Source of the DNA: Roseomonas mucosa ATCC BAA-692
GTDB taxonomy: Bacteria; Pseudomonadota; Alphaproteobacteria; Acetobacterales; Acetobacteraceae
Direction: 5' to 3'
NCBI RefSeq assembly: GCF_000622225.1
Contig: NZ_JHWD01000004.1
Coordinates: 124,001-188,000 of the forward strand
Length of the DNA stretch: 64,000 nucleotides
Shown: positions 34,028 to 42,605 of the stretch, in pieces
How positions within the stretch are numbered: the stretch's first letter is position 1
Layout: every line of letters starts with the position of its first letter
The notes under the pieces: model-generated
Databases searched by the model: none
Told to the model about the DNA's origin: nothing
Seen by the model: only the letters and a program-made list of their open reading frames with translations
Made by a program: the position numbers and the translations under genes

Positions 34028-35230
34028 ATGCGGATCGTCGTGATCGGGGCCGGACCGGCGGGGGCACGGGTGGCGGAACGGGTGGCGCAGCGCCTGCCCG
34101 GCGCCGGGGTGACGCTGATCGGCGAGGAACGCGCCCTGCCCTATGACCGCGTGGCGCTGGGCCGGGTGCTGTCGGGCAAGGACGGGCCGGCGGCGCTGAT
34201 CACCCACCCGCCGGCGCGGCTGCGCGAGCTCGGCATCCGCTTCCGCCCCGGCACGCGCATCGCCGCTATCGACCGCGCGACGCGGGAGGTGGTGACGGAG
34301 AAGGGCGAGCGCATCGGCTATGACCGGCTGATCCTGGCCACCGGCTCGCGCGCCGTGCGCCTGCCACTTCCCGGCGCCAACCTGCCCGGCGTCTTCCTCT
34401 ACCGCACCATGGACGACGTGCAGGCCCTGCTGCGCCTCGCCCGTGGCGGCGCCCGCCAAGCCGCGGTGATCGGCGGCGGGTTGCTGGGGCTGGAGGCCGC
34501 CGACTGCCTGGCGAAGCAGGGGCTGAAGGTCACGGTGGTGCATCCGCTGGGCTGGCCGATGGAGCGGCAGCTCGACGCCACGGCGGGCGGGCTGCTGACC
34601 GGCTGGCTGCGCCGGGGCGGCATCGGCTTCGCCATGCCCGCCTCCACCGCCGCGATCGAGGGCGAGGACCATGCCAGTGGCGTGCGCCTCGCCGATGGCG
34701 GCGTGGTCCCCGCCGAGATCGTGGTGCTGGCGGTCGGCGTGCGGCCCGACTCCTCGCTCGCCGCCGCCGCAGGCCTGCCGGTCAACCGCGCCATCCTGGT
34801 GGATGACGCGATGCGGACGGCGGACCCTGAGATCTACGCCGTCGGCGAATGCGCCGAGCACAACGGCGCCGTGGTCGGCCTCGTCGCCCCGGCGCTGGCC
34901 ATGGCCGAGACCGCCGCCGCCGCCATCGCCGGGGAGGCCGGCGCCTATGCGCCCCGCCCCGACGCGGCGGCGCTGAAGATCTCCGGCGTCGCGGTCTGGT
35001 CGGGCGGGCAGGTCGCTCCGCCGGATGCCGAGGCGGTCACCTTCCACGACCCCGCCTCCGGCCATTTCCGCCGCCTCTGGCTGCGCGACGGCCGCCTCGT
35101 CGGCGCCGTGCTCTACGGCGATGCCGGGGATTCCTCCTTCTATCTCGACCTCATCGTCAGCGGCCGTCCGGTGGGCCCTGACCGCGCCGGGCTCGCCCTG
35201 GGGCCGGACCATCTGGAGCGCGCCGCATGA
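34028..35230 (+). CDS. FAD/NAD(P)H oxidoreductase of the nitrate locus
   Basis: A 400-residue pyridine nucleotide-disulfide-type reductase that resembles the N-terminal FAD/NADH half of NirB/NasB. The FAD motif GAGPAGARVAE is at the N-terminus, and a second dinucleotide motif GGGLLGLEAADCLAKQG lies near residue 155. The C-terminal SPFR-like ferredoxin reductase region has FHDP...FRRLWLRDGRLVGAVLYGD. It lacks the siroheme part, which is in the next gene. It may pass electrons to nitrate or nitrite reductase. An ATG 18 bases into the frame is chosen over the TTG at 34010. Its stop overlaps nirA. Confidence 0.82.
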   Translation: MRIVVIGAGPAGARVAERVAQRLPGAGVTLIGEERALPYDRVALGRVLSGKDGPAALITHPPARLRELGIRFRPGTRIAAIDRATREVVTEKGERIGYDRLILATGSRAVRLPLPGANLPGVFLYRTMDDVQALLRLARGGARQAAVIGGGLLGLEAADCLAKQGLKVTVVHPLGWPMERQLDATAGGLLTGWLRRGGIGFAMPASTAAIEGEDHASGVRLADGGVVPAEIVVLAVGVRPDSSLAAAAGLPVNRAILVDDAMRTADPEIYAVGECAEHNGAVVGLVAPALAMAETAAAAIAGEAGAYAPRPDAAALKISGVAVWSGGQVAPPDAEAVTFHDPASGHFRRLWLRDGRLVGAVLYGDAGDSSFYLDLIVSGRPVGPDRAGLALGPDHLERAA

Positions 35231-36954
35231 ACCAGGCCTTCACCGACGAGCAGCAGAACTACCTCAAGGGCTTCATGGCGGGCGTCGAGGCCCGGCGCGG
35301 CAGCCTCGCCCCCGCCGGTGGCGCTGCCGGCGGCGCGCCCGCCGATGCGATGCGCGCGGCGCAGGACGCCACCATCGCCCGGGGCGGCAAGCTGACGGCC
35401 GAGGAGAAGGCCAAGCGCGAGAAGCATCCGCTGGACCGCTGGGACGAGGTCGTGGCCCGCGCGGAACAGGGCAGGTTCCCACATGGCGTGGACAACCTGC
35501 TGACCCGCTGGCACGGGCTGTTCTTTGTCGGGCCGACGCAGGATGCCTTCATGTGCCGGCTGCGCATCCCCGGCGGCATCATCACCACGCACCAGTTCCG
35601 CGGCATCGCCGCCATCGCTGAGGAATGCGGCGGCGGCTACACCGACGTCACCAACCGCTGCAACCTGCAGATCCGCATGATCCCGGCGGACAAGGGGCCG
35701 GAGGTGATCGAGCGGCTGGGCGAGATCGGCATCCTGCCCAAGGGCACGGGGGCGGACAACATCCGCAACATCTCCGCCACGCCGACGGCGGGGATCGACC
35801 CGCACGAGATCATCGACGTGCGGCCGGTGGTGCGGGCGCTGCACTTCCACATCCTGCACACGCGCGACCTGTTCGGCCTGCCGCGCAAGTTCAACATCTC
35901 CTTCGACGGCGGCGGCCGCATCCCGGTACTGGAGGACACGGCCGACGTCGCCTTCACCGCCGTCCGGGTGGAGGGGGAGGCGCTGTTCCGCCTCGCGCTG
36001 GGCGGCATCACGGGGCACAAGGACTTCGCCCGGGATACGGGCGTGGTGCTGCCGCCGGGCGATGCGGTGAAGGTGTCCGACGCCATCCTGCGCGTCTTCA
36101 TCGCCAACGGCGACCGCACGGACCGCAGGAAGGCGCGGCTGAAATACGTGCTCGACGCCTGGGGCTTCGACAGGTTCATCGCGGAGGTCGAGAAGCAGCT
36201 CGGCGCGCCGCTGCGCCGGGCGGAGAACATCGTGGACTTTTCCGCGCAGGAGAAGCACGGCCATCTCGGCGTGCATGACCAGAAGCAGGAAGGGCTGCAG
36301 TATATCGGCCTGACCCTGCCCATGGCGCGCGTGACGGCGGAGCGCATGCGCGGCATCGCCGCGATCGCCGACCGGCACGGTTCCGGCAACCTGCGCCTGA
36401 CGCCCTGGCAGAACATCCTGATCATCGACATCCCGCGCGAGGCCATGCCGCAGGTGCAGGCGGAGATCGTGGCGCTGGGCCTGGGCTGGGAGGCGAGCCA
36501 TATCCGCGGCGGCCTCGTCGCCTGCACCGGCGCGGCGGGGTGCAAGTTCGCGGCCGCGCACACCAAGCAGCACGGCGCGGCGCTGACCGACTATCTCGAT
36601 GCGCGCATCGCCGTGCCGCAGCCGGTGAACATCCATCTCACCGGCTGCCACAATTCCTGCGCCCAGCACTATATCGGCGATATCGGCCTGATCGGCGCCA
36701 AGGTGGAGCGCGGCGAGGAGGAGGTCGAGGGCTATGACCTGCATGTCGGCGGCGGCGCCGGGTCGCAGCAGCGCATCGGCCGGCTGATCCGCCCCAAGGT
36801 CGCGCATGACGAGCTCGGCCCGATGGTGCTGAACCTGCTGCGCGCCTGGGCCGAGGAAGACCCCGAGGCCTCCTTCCACGACTTCGCCGCCAGGCATGAC
36901 GAGGGCGCGCTGCGCGCCATCGCCGAGGCCCCCCATCCGGAGAGCGTCGCATGA
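35227..36954 (+). CDS. nirA: Siroheme nitrite reductase (NirA/ferredoxin type)
   Basis: Six-electron reduction of nitrite to ammonium. The 575-residue protein belongs to the siroheme/[4Fe-4S] nitrite-sulfite reductase family. The cluster and siroheme ligands are Cys433 and Cys439 (ACTGAAGC), then Cys474 and Cys478 (TGCHNSC). RHGSGNLRLTPWQN and other arginine/lysine-rich substrate motifs are present. The N-terminal 80 residues precede the first half-domain. The ATGA overlap with the upstream reductase and with the next gene shows tight coupling. Ammonium formed here is the end product of the operon. Confidence 0.9.
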   Translation: MNQAFTDEQQNYLKGFMAGVEARRGSLAPAGGAAGGAPADAMRAAQDATIARGGKLTAEEKAKREKHPLDRWDEVVARAEQGRFPHGVDNLLTRWHGLFFVGPTQDAFMCRLRIPGGIITTHQFRGIAAIAEECGGGYTDVTNRCNLQIRMIPADKGPEVIERLGEIGILPKGTGADNIRNISATPTAGIDPHEIIDVRPVVRALHFHILHTRDLFGLPRKFNISFDGGGRIPVLEDTADVAFTAVRVEGEALFRLALGGITGHKDFARDTGVVLPPGDAVKVSDAILRVFIANGDRTDRRKARLKYVLDAWGFDRFIAEVEKQLGAPLRRAENIVDFSAQEKHGHLGVHDQKQEGLQYIGLTLPMARVTAERMRGIAAIADRHGSGNLRLTPWQNILIIDIPREAMPQVQAEIVALGLGWEASHIRGGLVACTGAAGCKFAAAHTKQHGAALTDYLDARIAVPQPVNIHLTGCHNSCAQHYIGDIGLIGAKVERGEEEVEGYDLHVGGGAGSQQRIGRLIRPKVAHDELGPMVLNLLRAWAEEDPEASFHDFAARHDEGALRAIAEAPHPESVA

Positions 36955-38576
36955 ACGCGCTGGTCCCCCAGGCCTCGGCTCCCCAAAGCTTCGGCCAGCC
37001 CGCCCCGGTGCCGCTGATCCCCGACAGCGCCCCCTTCAGCCCCGTCCAGCGCGCCTGGCTGAACGGCTTCCTCGCCGGCCTCTATGGCGGAGCGGCGGAG
37101 AACATGTCCCAGCCCGCGCCGCAGGAGGAGGAGGACTTCCCCTGGCACGACCCGGCGCTGGGGATGGATGAGCGGCTGAAGCTCGCCGAGGGCAGGCCGC
37201 AGCCGCGCCGCCTGATGGCGGCCATGGCGCAGCTCGATTGCGGCCAGTGCGGCTATGTATGCCAGACCTATGCCGAGGCGCTGGCCAAGGGGGAGGAAGC
37301 CTCGCTCGGCCTTTGCGTGCCCGGCGGCAAGGCGACGCAGAAGATGCTGAAGGCGCTGCTGGCCGAGGCCCCCGCCGCCGCGCCGAAAGCCACGCCGAAG
37401 GCGAAGGGGCCGGCGCTGGTGCCGGTTCGCCTGCGCGGTGCCCGCCGCCTCACCGGCGCGAGCTCGGCCAAAGACGTGCGCAACGTCGTGCTGGAGCTGG
37501 AGGGCAGCGGGCTGCACTACCTGCCCGGCGACAGCCTCGGCCTGCTGGCGCCCAACGATCCGGCGGTTGTCGAAGCCAGCATCGCCGCGCTCGGCGCCAC
37601 GGGCGAGGAAGCCGTGCCCTGCCCGGATGGCGAGAGCCGCCCGCTGCGCGAGGCCTTCTCGCTGCACCTCGCCATCGCCCGCCCGCTGGACCGCACGCTG
37701 GACCTTCTGGCCGGCGCGGCGAAGGAACCGGGCGAGGCCGCCGCGCTGCGCCGGCTGGCGGAGGGCGAGGACGGCGTCGAGCCCGCCGATGCCGACCTGC
37801 TGGACCTGCTGGAACACTTCCCCTCCGCCCGCCCGCCGCTGGCCGACCTCGCCGCCTCGCTGCCGGGGCTCAAGCCGCGGCTCTATTCCATCGCCTCCTC
37901 GCCGCTCGCCGTGCCGGGGCGTGTCGAGCTCTGCGTCAGCGTGGTGCGCGCGCCGCGTCGCGGGCGGGTGCGCGACGGCGTGGCCTCGGCGCATCTGGGC
38001 TTCCGCGCCCTGCCGCTTGCCGAAGGCGGCGCCCATGCCGAGCCACACGACATCGAACGCGTCCTGCCCGAATGCGTGCCGCTGCCGGCGCATATGCAGG
38101 AAAGCCATTTCCGTCTGCCGGAAGACCCCGCCGTGCCCGTGATCATGTGCGGCCCCGGCACCGGCATCGCGCCCTTCCGCGCCTTCCTGCAGCACCGCGC
38201 CGCGCAGGGCATCAGGGGCCGCACCTGGCTCTTCTTCGGCGACCAGCACGAGGCGAGCGACTTCCTTTTCCGCGAGGAGATCGAGGCCTGGCAGCGGGAC
38301 GGCACGCTGGAACGGCTCTCCCTCGCCTGGTCGCGCGACCAGAAGCGGAAGGTCTATGTCCAGGACCGCATGAAGGAGGAAGCCGCCGATCTCTGGCGCT
38401 GGCTGCAGGATGGCGGCCGCTTCTACATCTGCGGCGATGCCGCGCGCATGGCCAAGGACGTGGACACCGCGCTGCGCGGGATCGCCATGTCGCAGGGCGG
38501 CATGGATGCCGATGCGGCGCGCGACTGGATCGTCGCCCTGGCGCGCCAGGGTCGCTACCTGCGGGACGTGTACTGA
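36951..38576 (+). CDS. Fe-S/FAD reductase: CysJ-like flavoprotein with N-terminal four-cysteine motif
   Basis: A 541-residue reductase. The C-terminal part (about 155-541) is a CysJ/cytochrome P450 reductase-type FAD-NADPH module with RLYSIASSP, MCGPGTGIAPFRAFLQHR and YICGDAARMAKDV. The flavodoxin FMN domain of classical CysJ is absent. In its place residues 90-125 hold Cys97-x2-Cys100-x3-Cys104-x17-Cys122, the spacing of the 4Fe-4S domain seen in RnfB and similar proteins. The likely job is to take electrons from NADPH and give them to NirA or NasA through the Fe-S cluster. Transfer partners are inferred from position between those two genes. Confidence 0.82.
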   Translation: MNALVPQASAPQSFGQPAPVPLIPDSAPFSPVQRAWLNGFLAGLYGGAAENMSQPAPQEEEDFPWHDPALGMDERLKLAEGRPQPRRLMAAMAQLDCGQCGYVCQTYAEALAKGEEASLGLCVPGGKATQKMLKALLAEAPAAAPKATPKAKGPALVPVRLRGARRLTGASSAKDVRNVVLELEGSGLHYLPGDSLGLLAPNDPAVVEASIAALGATGEEAVPCPDGESRPLREAFSLHLAIARPLDRTLDLLAGAAKEPGEAAALRRLAEGEDGVEPADADLLDLLEHFPSARPPLADLAASLPGLKPRLYSIASSPLAVPGRVELCVSVVRAPRRGRVRDGVASAHLGFRALPLAEGGAHAEPHDIERVLPECVPLPAHMQESHFRLPEDPAVPVIMCGPGTGIAPFRAFLQHRAAQGIRGRTWLFFGDQHEASDFLFREEIEAWQRDGTLERLSLAWSRDQKRKVYVQDRMKEEAADLWRWLQDGGRFYICGDAARMAKDVDTALRGIAMSQGGMDADAARDWIVALARQGRYLRDVY

Positions 38577-38577
38577 G

Positions 38578-41214
38578 ATGGAGACCGTCCGTACCACCTG
38601 CCCCTATTGCGGCGTCGGCTGCGGCGTGCTGGCAAGGCCGGATGGCGGCCCGGTCGCGGGCGACGCGGCGCATCCGGCGAGCGGCGGGCGGCTCTGCTCC
38701 AAGGGCTCCGCCCTGGCCGAGACGACCGGCCTCGCGGACCGGCTTCTGCACCCCGAGGTCAACGGCCGGCGCGCCTCCTGGGACGCCGCGCTGGACACGG
38801 TGGCGGAAGGCTTCCGCCGCGCCCTGGCCAGCCACGGGCCGGAGGGTACGGCGCTCTATGTCTCCGGGCAGTTGCTGACCGAGGACTATTACGCCGCCAA
38901 CAAGCTCGCGAAGGCGGCGCTGGGCACGGCGAACATAGACAGCAACTCGCGCCTCTGCATGGCCAGCGCCGTGGCCGCCCATACGCGCGCCTTCGGCGAG
39001 GACCTCGTCCCCGGCATCTACGAGGACCTGGAGCTGGCCGATCTTGTCGTGCTGGTCGGCAGCAACCTCGCCTGGTGCCACCCGGTGCTCTACCAGCGCC
39101 TGGCCGCCGCCCGCGCCGCGCGGCCGGAGATGAAGCTGATCGTGCTCGACCCGCGCCGCACCGCGAGCTGCGAGGGCGCCACGCTGCACCTGCCTCTGCG
39201 CCCCGGCAGCGATGTCGCGCTCTTCGCCGCGCTGCTGGTCCATCTCCACGACAACGGCTTCGCCGATGCGGCTTTCCTCGCCAGCCGCACCGAGGGGCTG
39301 GAACCGACCCTGCAAGCGGCGCGCGCGGTGGCGGCGGAGGCGCCGGCCCTGACCGGCCTCGCCCCGTCGCTGATCCAGGCCTTCTGCAGCCTCTTCGCGC
39401 GGCATCCGAAGGTGGTGACGCTCTGGAGCCAGGGCGTGAACCAGTCCAGCGCCGGCACCGACAAGGCCAACGCGCTGATCAACTGCCATCTCCTCACCGG
39501 CCGTATCGGCGCGCCGGGCATGGGGCCCTTCAGCATCACCGGCCAGCCCAACGCCATGGGCGGGCGGGAGGTCGGGGCGCTGGCCACCATGCTCGCCGCG
39601 CATCTGCGCCAGGACCGGCCGGAAGATGTCGCCCTGTTGCGCGACTACTGGCGCGCGCCCGCCCTGCCGGAAAAGCCGGGCCTCAAGGCGGTGGACCTCT
39701 TCGGCGCGCTGGCGGCCGGGCGCATCGGCGCGCTCTGGGTCATGGGCACCAATCCCGCCGTCTCCCTGCCGCGCGGCGACGCGGTGCGCGCCGCGCTGCG
39801 CAAGGCGCCCTTCCTGGTCGTGTCGGAGAATTCCTGGCGCGCCGAGACGCTGGACATGGCGCATGTGCGCCTGCCGGCCCTGTCCTGGGGCGAGAAGGAT
39901 GGCACCGTCACCAACAGCGAGCGCGTCATCAGCCGCCAGCGCCGCTTCCTGCCCCCGCCCGGCGAGGCGCGGCAGGACTGGTGGATCCTGGCCGAGGTGG
40001 CGAAGCGCCTGGGCCATGGCGGCTTCGCCTGGAACGGCCCGGCCGACATCTTCCGCGAGCACGCCACCCTGTCCGGCCTGGGCAACAAGGGCACACGCCG
40101 CTTCGACATCTCCGCCCTCGCCGCACTGGACGACGCCGGCTACGACGCCATGCCTCCGACCCGCTGGCCCTGCCCGGCGGACGGCCCCGCCCCCGCGCGG
40201 CTGCTCGGCACGGAGGACCAGCAGGCCCACCGGCTGCGCTTCGTGGCCACCCCCTTCCGTGCGCCCGCCGAGAGCGTCACCGGGGAATTCCCGCTGCGCC
40301 TGATGACCGGGCGGCTGCGCGACCAGTGGCACACCATGACCCGCACCGGCGCCGTGCCGCGCCTGATGGCCCAGGCGCCGGAGCCGCTGCTGACCCTGAA
40401 CCCCGGTGACGCACCCGCTCCGGAGGGCAGCCTGGTGCAGGTGGAAAGCCCGCACGGCAAGGCAGTGCTGCGGCTGAAGCTGGACCCGGGGATGCAGCCC
40501 GGCTGCGGCTTCGTGCCGATGCACTGGACGGCGCGCTTCGCCCCGGCGGCGCGGGTCAATGCCAGCATGGGCGGCACGCCGGACCCGGTGAGCGGCCAGC
40601 CCGAGCTGAAGCACGTCCCCTTCCGCGCCCGCCCCTTCGCGGCAGGCTGGCACGGCTTCCTGATCGCGCAGCAAAACCACGGCACCGATCTCGCCCCCTG
40701 GTGCGCCGTGTCGCCCGTCGAGGGCGGCTGGCGGCACGAGCTGGCCGGACGGGAAACACCCGCCGAGGCCTTCGCCCGGCTCCGCGCCCTGCTGCCGGAG
40801 GGGGAATGGATGCTGCTGGAGGACACCGCCGCCGGGCTGCACCGCGCCGTGCTGCTGGATGGCGACCGCCTCGCCGCCGCCATCGCCGTGGCGCCGGAAC
40901 CGACGCTGCCGCCGCGCGACTGGCTGGCCTCGCTGCTCACCGGCGGCGTGCCGGAAAGCCGCCGCGCCGCCCTGCTCGCCGGGCGCCCGGTGGGCGGGCC
41001 GCCGCCCTCCCCCACCATCTGCGTCTGTCATGGCGTGCGGGAGGACGCTATATGCGGGGCGATCCGCGCCGGGGCCTGCAGTGTCGCGGCGATCGGCGAG
41101 GCCACGCGCGCCGGCACCAATTGCGGCGCCTGCCGCCCCGAGATCGCCGCGCTGCTCGCCCGTGTCCAGGCGGAAGCCCCGGCCGCGGAGAGTCCTGTTC
41201 CGGAACCCGCCTGA
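38578..41214 (+). CDS. nasA: Assimilatory nitrate reductase catalytic subunit
   Basis: Molybdenum enzyme of 878 residues that reduces nitrate to nitrite. The N-terminal [4Fe-4S] ligands are Cys8, Cys11, Cys15 and Cys40 (CPYCGVGC... LCSKG). The bis-MGD binding domains follow, with GQLLTEDYYAANK and GTNPAVSLPR. The C-terminus adds a BFD-type [2Fe-2S] domain with Cys815, Cys817, Cys849 and Cys852 (ICVCHG... NCGAC), found in NasA enzymes that lack a separate electron-entry subunit. The start follows the upstream reductase stop by one base; its own stop overlaps cysG by one base (TGATG). Confidence 0.93.
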   Translation: METVRTTCPYCGVGCGVLARPDGGPVAGDAAHPASGGRLCSKGSALAETTGLADRLLHPEVNGRRASWDAALDTVAEGFRRALASHGPEGTALYVSGQLLTEDYYAANKLAKAALGTANIDSNSRLCMASAVAAHTRAFGEDLVPGIYEDLELADLVVLVGSNLAWCHPVLYQRLAAARAARPEMKLIVLDPRRTASCEGATLHLPLRPGSDVALFAALLVHLHDNGFADAAFLASRTEGLEPTLQAARAVAAEAPALTGLAPSLIQAFCSLFARHPKVVTLWSQGVNQSSAGTDKANALINCHLLTGRIGAPGMGPFSITGQPNAMGGREVGALATMLAAHLRQDRPEDVALLRDYWRAPALPEKPGLKAVDLFGALAAGRIGALWVMGTNPAVSLPRGDAVRAALRKAPFLVVSENSWRAETLDMAHVRLPALSWGEKDGTVTNSERVISRQRRFLPPPGEARQDWWILAEVAKRLGHGGFAWNGPADIFREHATLSGLGNKGTRRFDISALAALDDAGYDAMPPTRWPCPADGPAPARLLGTEDQQAHRLRFVATPFRAPAESVTGEFPLRLMTGRLRDQWHTMTRTGAVPRLMAQAPEPLLTLNPGDAPAPEGSLVQVESPHGKAVLRLKLDPGMQPGCGFVPMHWTARFAPAARVNASMGGTPDPVSGQPELKHVPFRARPFAAGWHGFLIAQQNHGTDLAPWCAVSPVEGGWRHELAGRETPAEAFARLRALLPEGEWMLLEDTAAGLHRAVLLDGDRLAAAIAVAPEPTLPPRDWLASLLTGGVPESRRAALLAGRPVGGPPPSPTICVCHGVREDAICGAIRAGACSVAAIGEATRAGTNCGACRPEIAALLARVQAEAPAAESPVPEPA

Positions 41215-42527
41215 TGCGTCACTTCCCTGCCTTTCTCGATCTTCGCGGCCGGCTGGTCCTGCTGCTCGGGGAAGGCGAGGCGCTGGAGGCCAAGGCGGCC
41301 CTTGCCCATGCCGCCGGGGCCGAGTTCCGCAGGGCGGCGCGCTTCCACCCCGGCCTGCTCGAAGGCTGCGCCGCCGCCTTCGCCGCCGGGGCGCCGGAGG
41401 AGGATCTGCGCGCCCTGTCCGAGGCCGCCCGCGCCCGGGGCCTGCCGGTCAACGTGGTGGACCGGCCGGAACTCTGCTCCTTCATCACCGGCGCCATCGT
41501 GGACCGCGACCCGGTGACGATCGGCATCTCCACCGGCGGCGCGGCGCCCGTGCTGGCGCGCCTGCTGCGGCAGCGGATCGAGACGGTGCTGCCGCCCGGC
41601 CTCGCCCGGCTCGGCGCCTTGGCCGAACGCTTCAAGGAACGCGCCCGCCGCGCCCTGCCCGAGACCGGCGCCCGCCGCCGTTTCTGGGAACGCGTGCTGG
41701 CCGGGCCGGAGGCCGACCTCGCCCTGGCCGGCCACACGGCGGAGGCCGAGACCGCCATCGCCGCCACGCTGGACCGGGCGGATACCGCCCCCCGCGGCTT
41801 CGTGCACCTCGTCGGCGCCGGCCCGGGGGCCGCCGATCTGCTGACCCTGCGCGCCCTGCGCGTGCTGGGCGAGGCCGATGTCATCGTGCATGACCGGCTG
41901 GTGCCGGAGGAGGTGCTGGACCTCGCCCGGCGGGACGCGCGGCGCATCTTCGTCGGCAAGGCCCGCTCCAACCACTGCGTGCCGCAGGACCGGATCAACG
42001 AGCTGCTGGTCTCCCTCGCCCGCGAGGGCAAGCGCGTGGTGCGGCTGAAGGGCGGCGACCCCTTCGTCTTCGGCCGTGGCGGGGAGGAGGCGGAGGCGCT
42101 GGACGCCGCCGGCATCCCCCATGCCACCGTGCCCGGCATCACCGCCGCCCTGGCCTGCGCCGCCGGAGCGGGCATTCCCCTCACCCATCGCGACTGCGCC
42201 CAGGCCCTGGTGCTCGCCACCGGCCATACCCGCAACGGCGATGTCGGGCTGGACTTCGCCGCCCTGGCCCGGCCCGGCCATACGCTGGCGATCTACATGG
42301 GCGTCGTCACCCTGCCCCGCATCCGCGACGGGCTGCTGGGCGCGGGGCTGGACCCCGCCACCCCGGCGGCGCTGATCGAGAATGGCGGGCGGGACGGCCA
42401 GCGCGTCCTGACCGGCACCCTGCCGGAACTGGCGGCGCAAGGCCCGGGCTGGAGCCAGGGCGGCCCCGCCCTGCTGATCATCGGCGCGGCGGTGTCCCGC
42501 CGCATCGGACAGGGCGGCGGCCCGTAA
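41214..42527 (+). CDS. cysG: Siroheme synthase
   Basis: Multifunctional enzyme of 437 residues. It methylates uroporphyrinogen III, oxidises precorrin-2 and inserts iron to make siroheme for NirA. The N-terminal dehydrogenase/chelatase half begins FPAFLDLRGRLVLLLGEGEA, where the usual GGGEVA NAD motif is changed to GEGEAL. The middle segment links to a SAM-methyltransferase half with LVGAGPGAADLLTLRAL, VRLKGGDPFVFGRGGEE and GIPLTHRDCAQAL. It closes the nitrate operon and ties cofactor supply to nitrite reduction. Confidence 0.93.
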   Translation: MRHFPAFLDLRGRLVLLLGEGEALEAKAALAHAAGAEFRRAARFHPGLLEGCAAAFAAGAPEEDLRALSEAARARGLPVNVVDRPELCSFITGAIVDRDPVTIGISTGGAAPVLARLLRQRIETVLPPGLARLGALAERFKERARRALPETGARRRFWERVLAGPEADLALAGHTAEAETAIAATLDRADTAPRGFVHLVGAGPGAADLLTLRALRVLGEADVIVHDRLVPEEVLDLARRDARRIFVGKARSNHCVPQDRINELLVSLAREGKRVVRLKGGDPFVFGRGGEEAEALDAAGIPHATVPGITAALACAAGAGIPLTHRDCAQALVLATGHTRNGDVGLDFAALARPGHTLAIYMGVVTLPRIRDGLLGAGLDPATPAALIENGGRDGQRVLTGTLPELAAQGPGWSQGGPALLIIGAAVSRRIGQGGGP

Positions 42528-42605
42528 GCCAGGGGATTCCGCCGCCAGCGTGCCGCTGCCGGCGCCGCTCCTTCCCTGGCGGGGGCGGGAGCCGCGCTGC
42601 CGGGC

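Noticed and set aside
38410-38577. N-terminal extension of NasA
   Set aside because: The 56 extra residues overlap the upstream reductase in another frame; the protein starts at METVRTTCPYCG as in other NasA enzymes.
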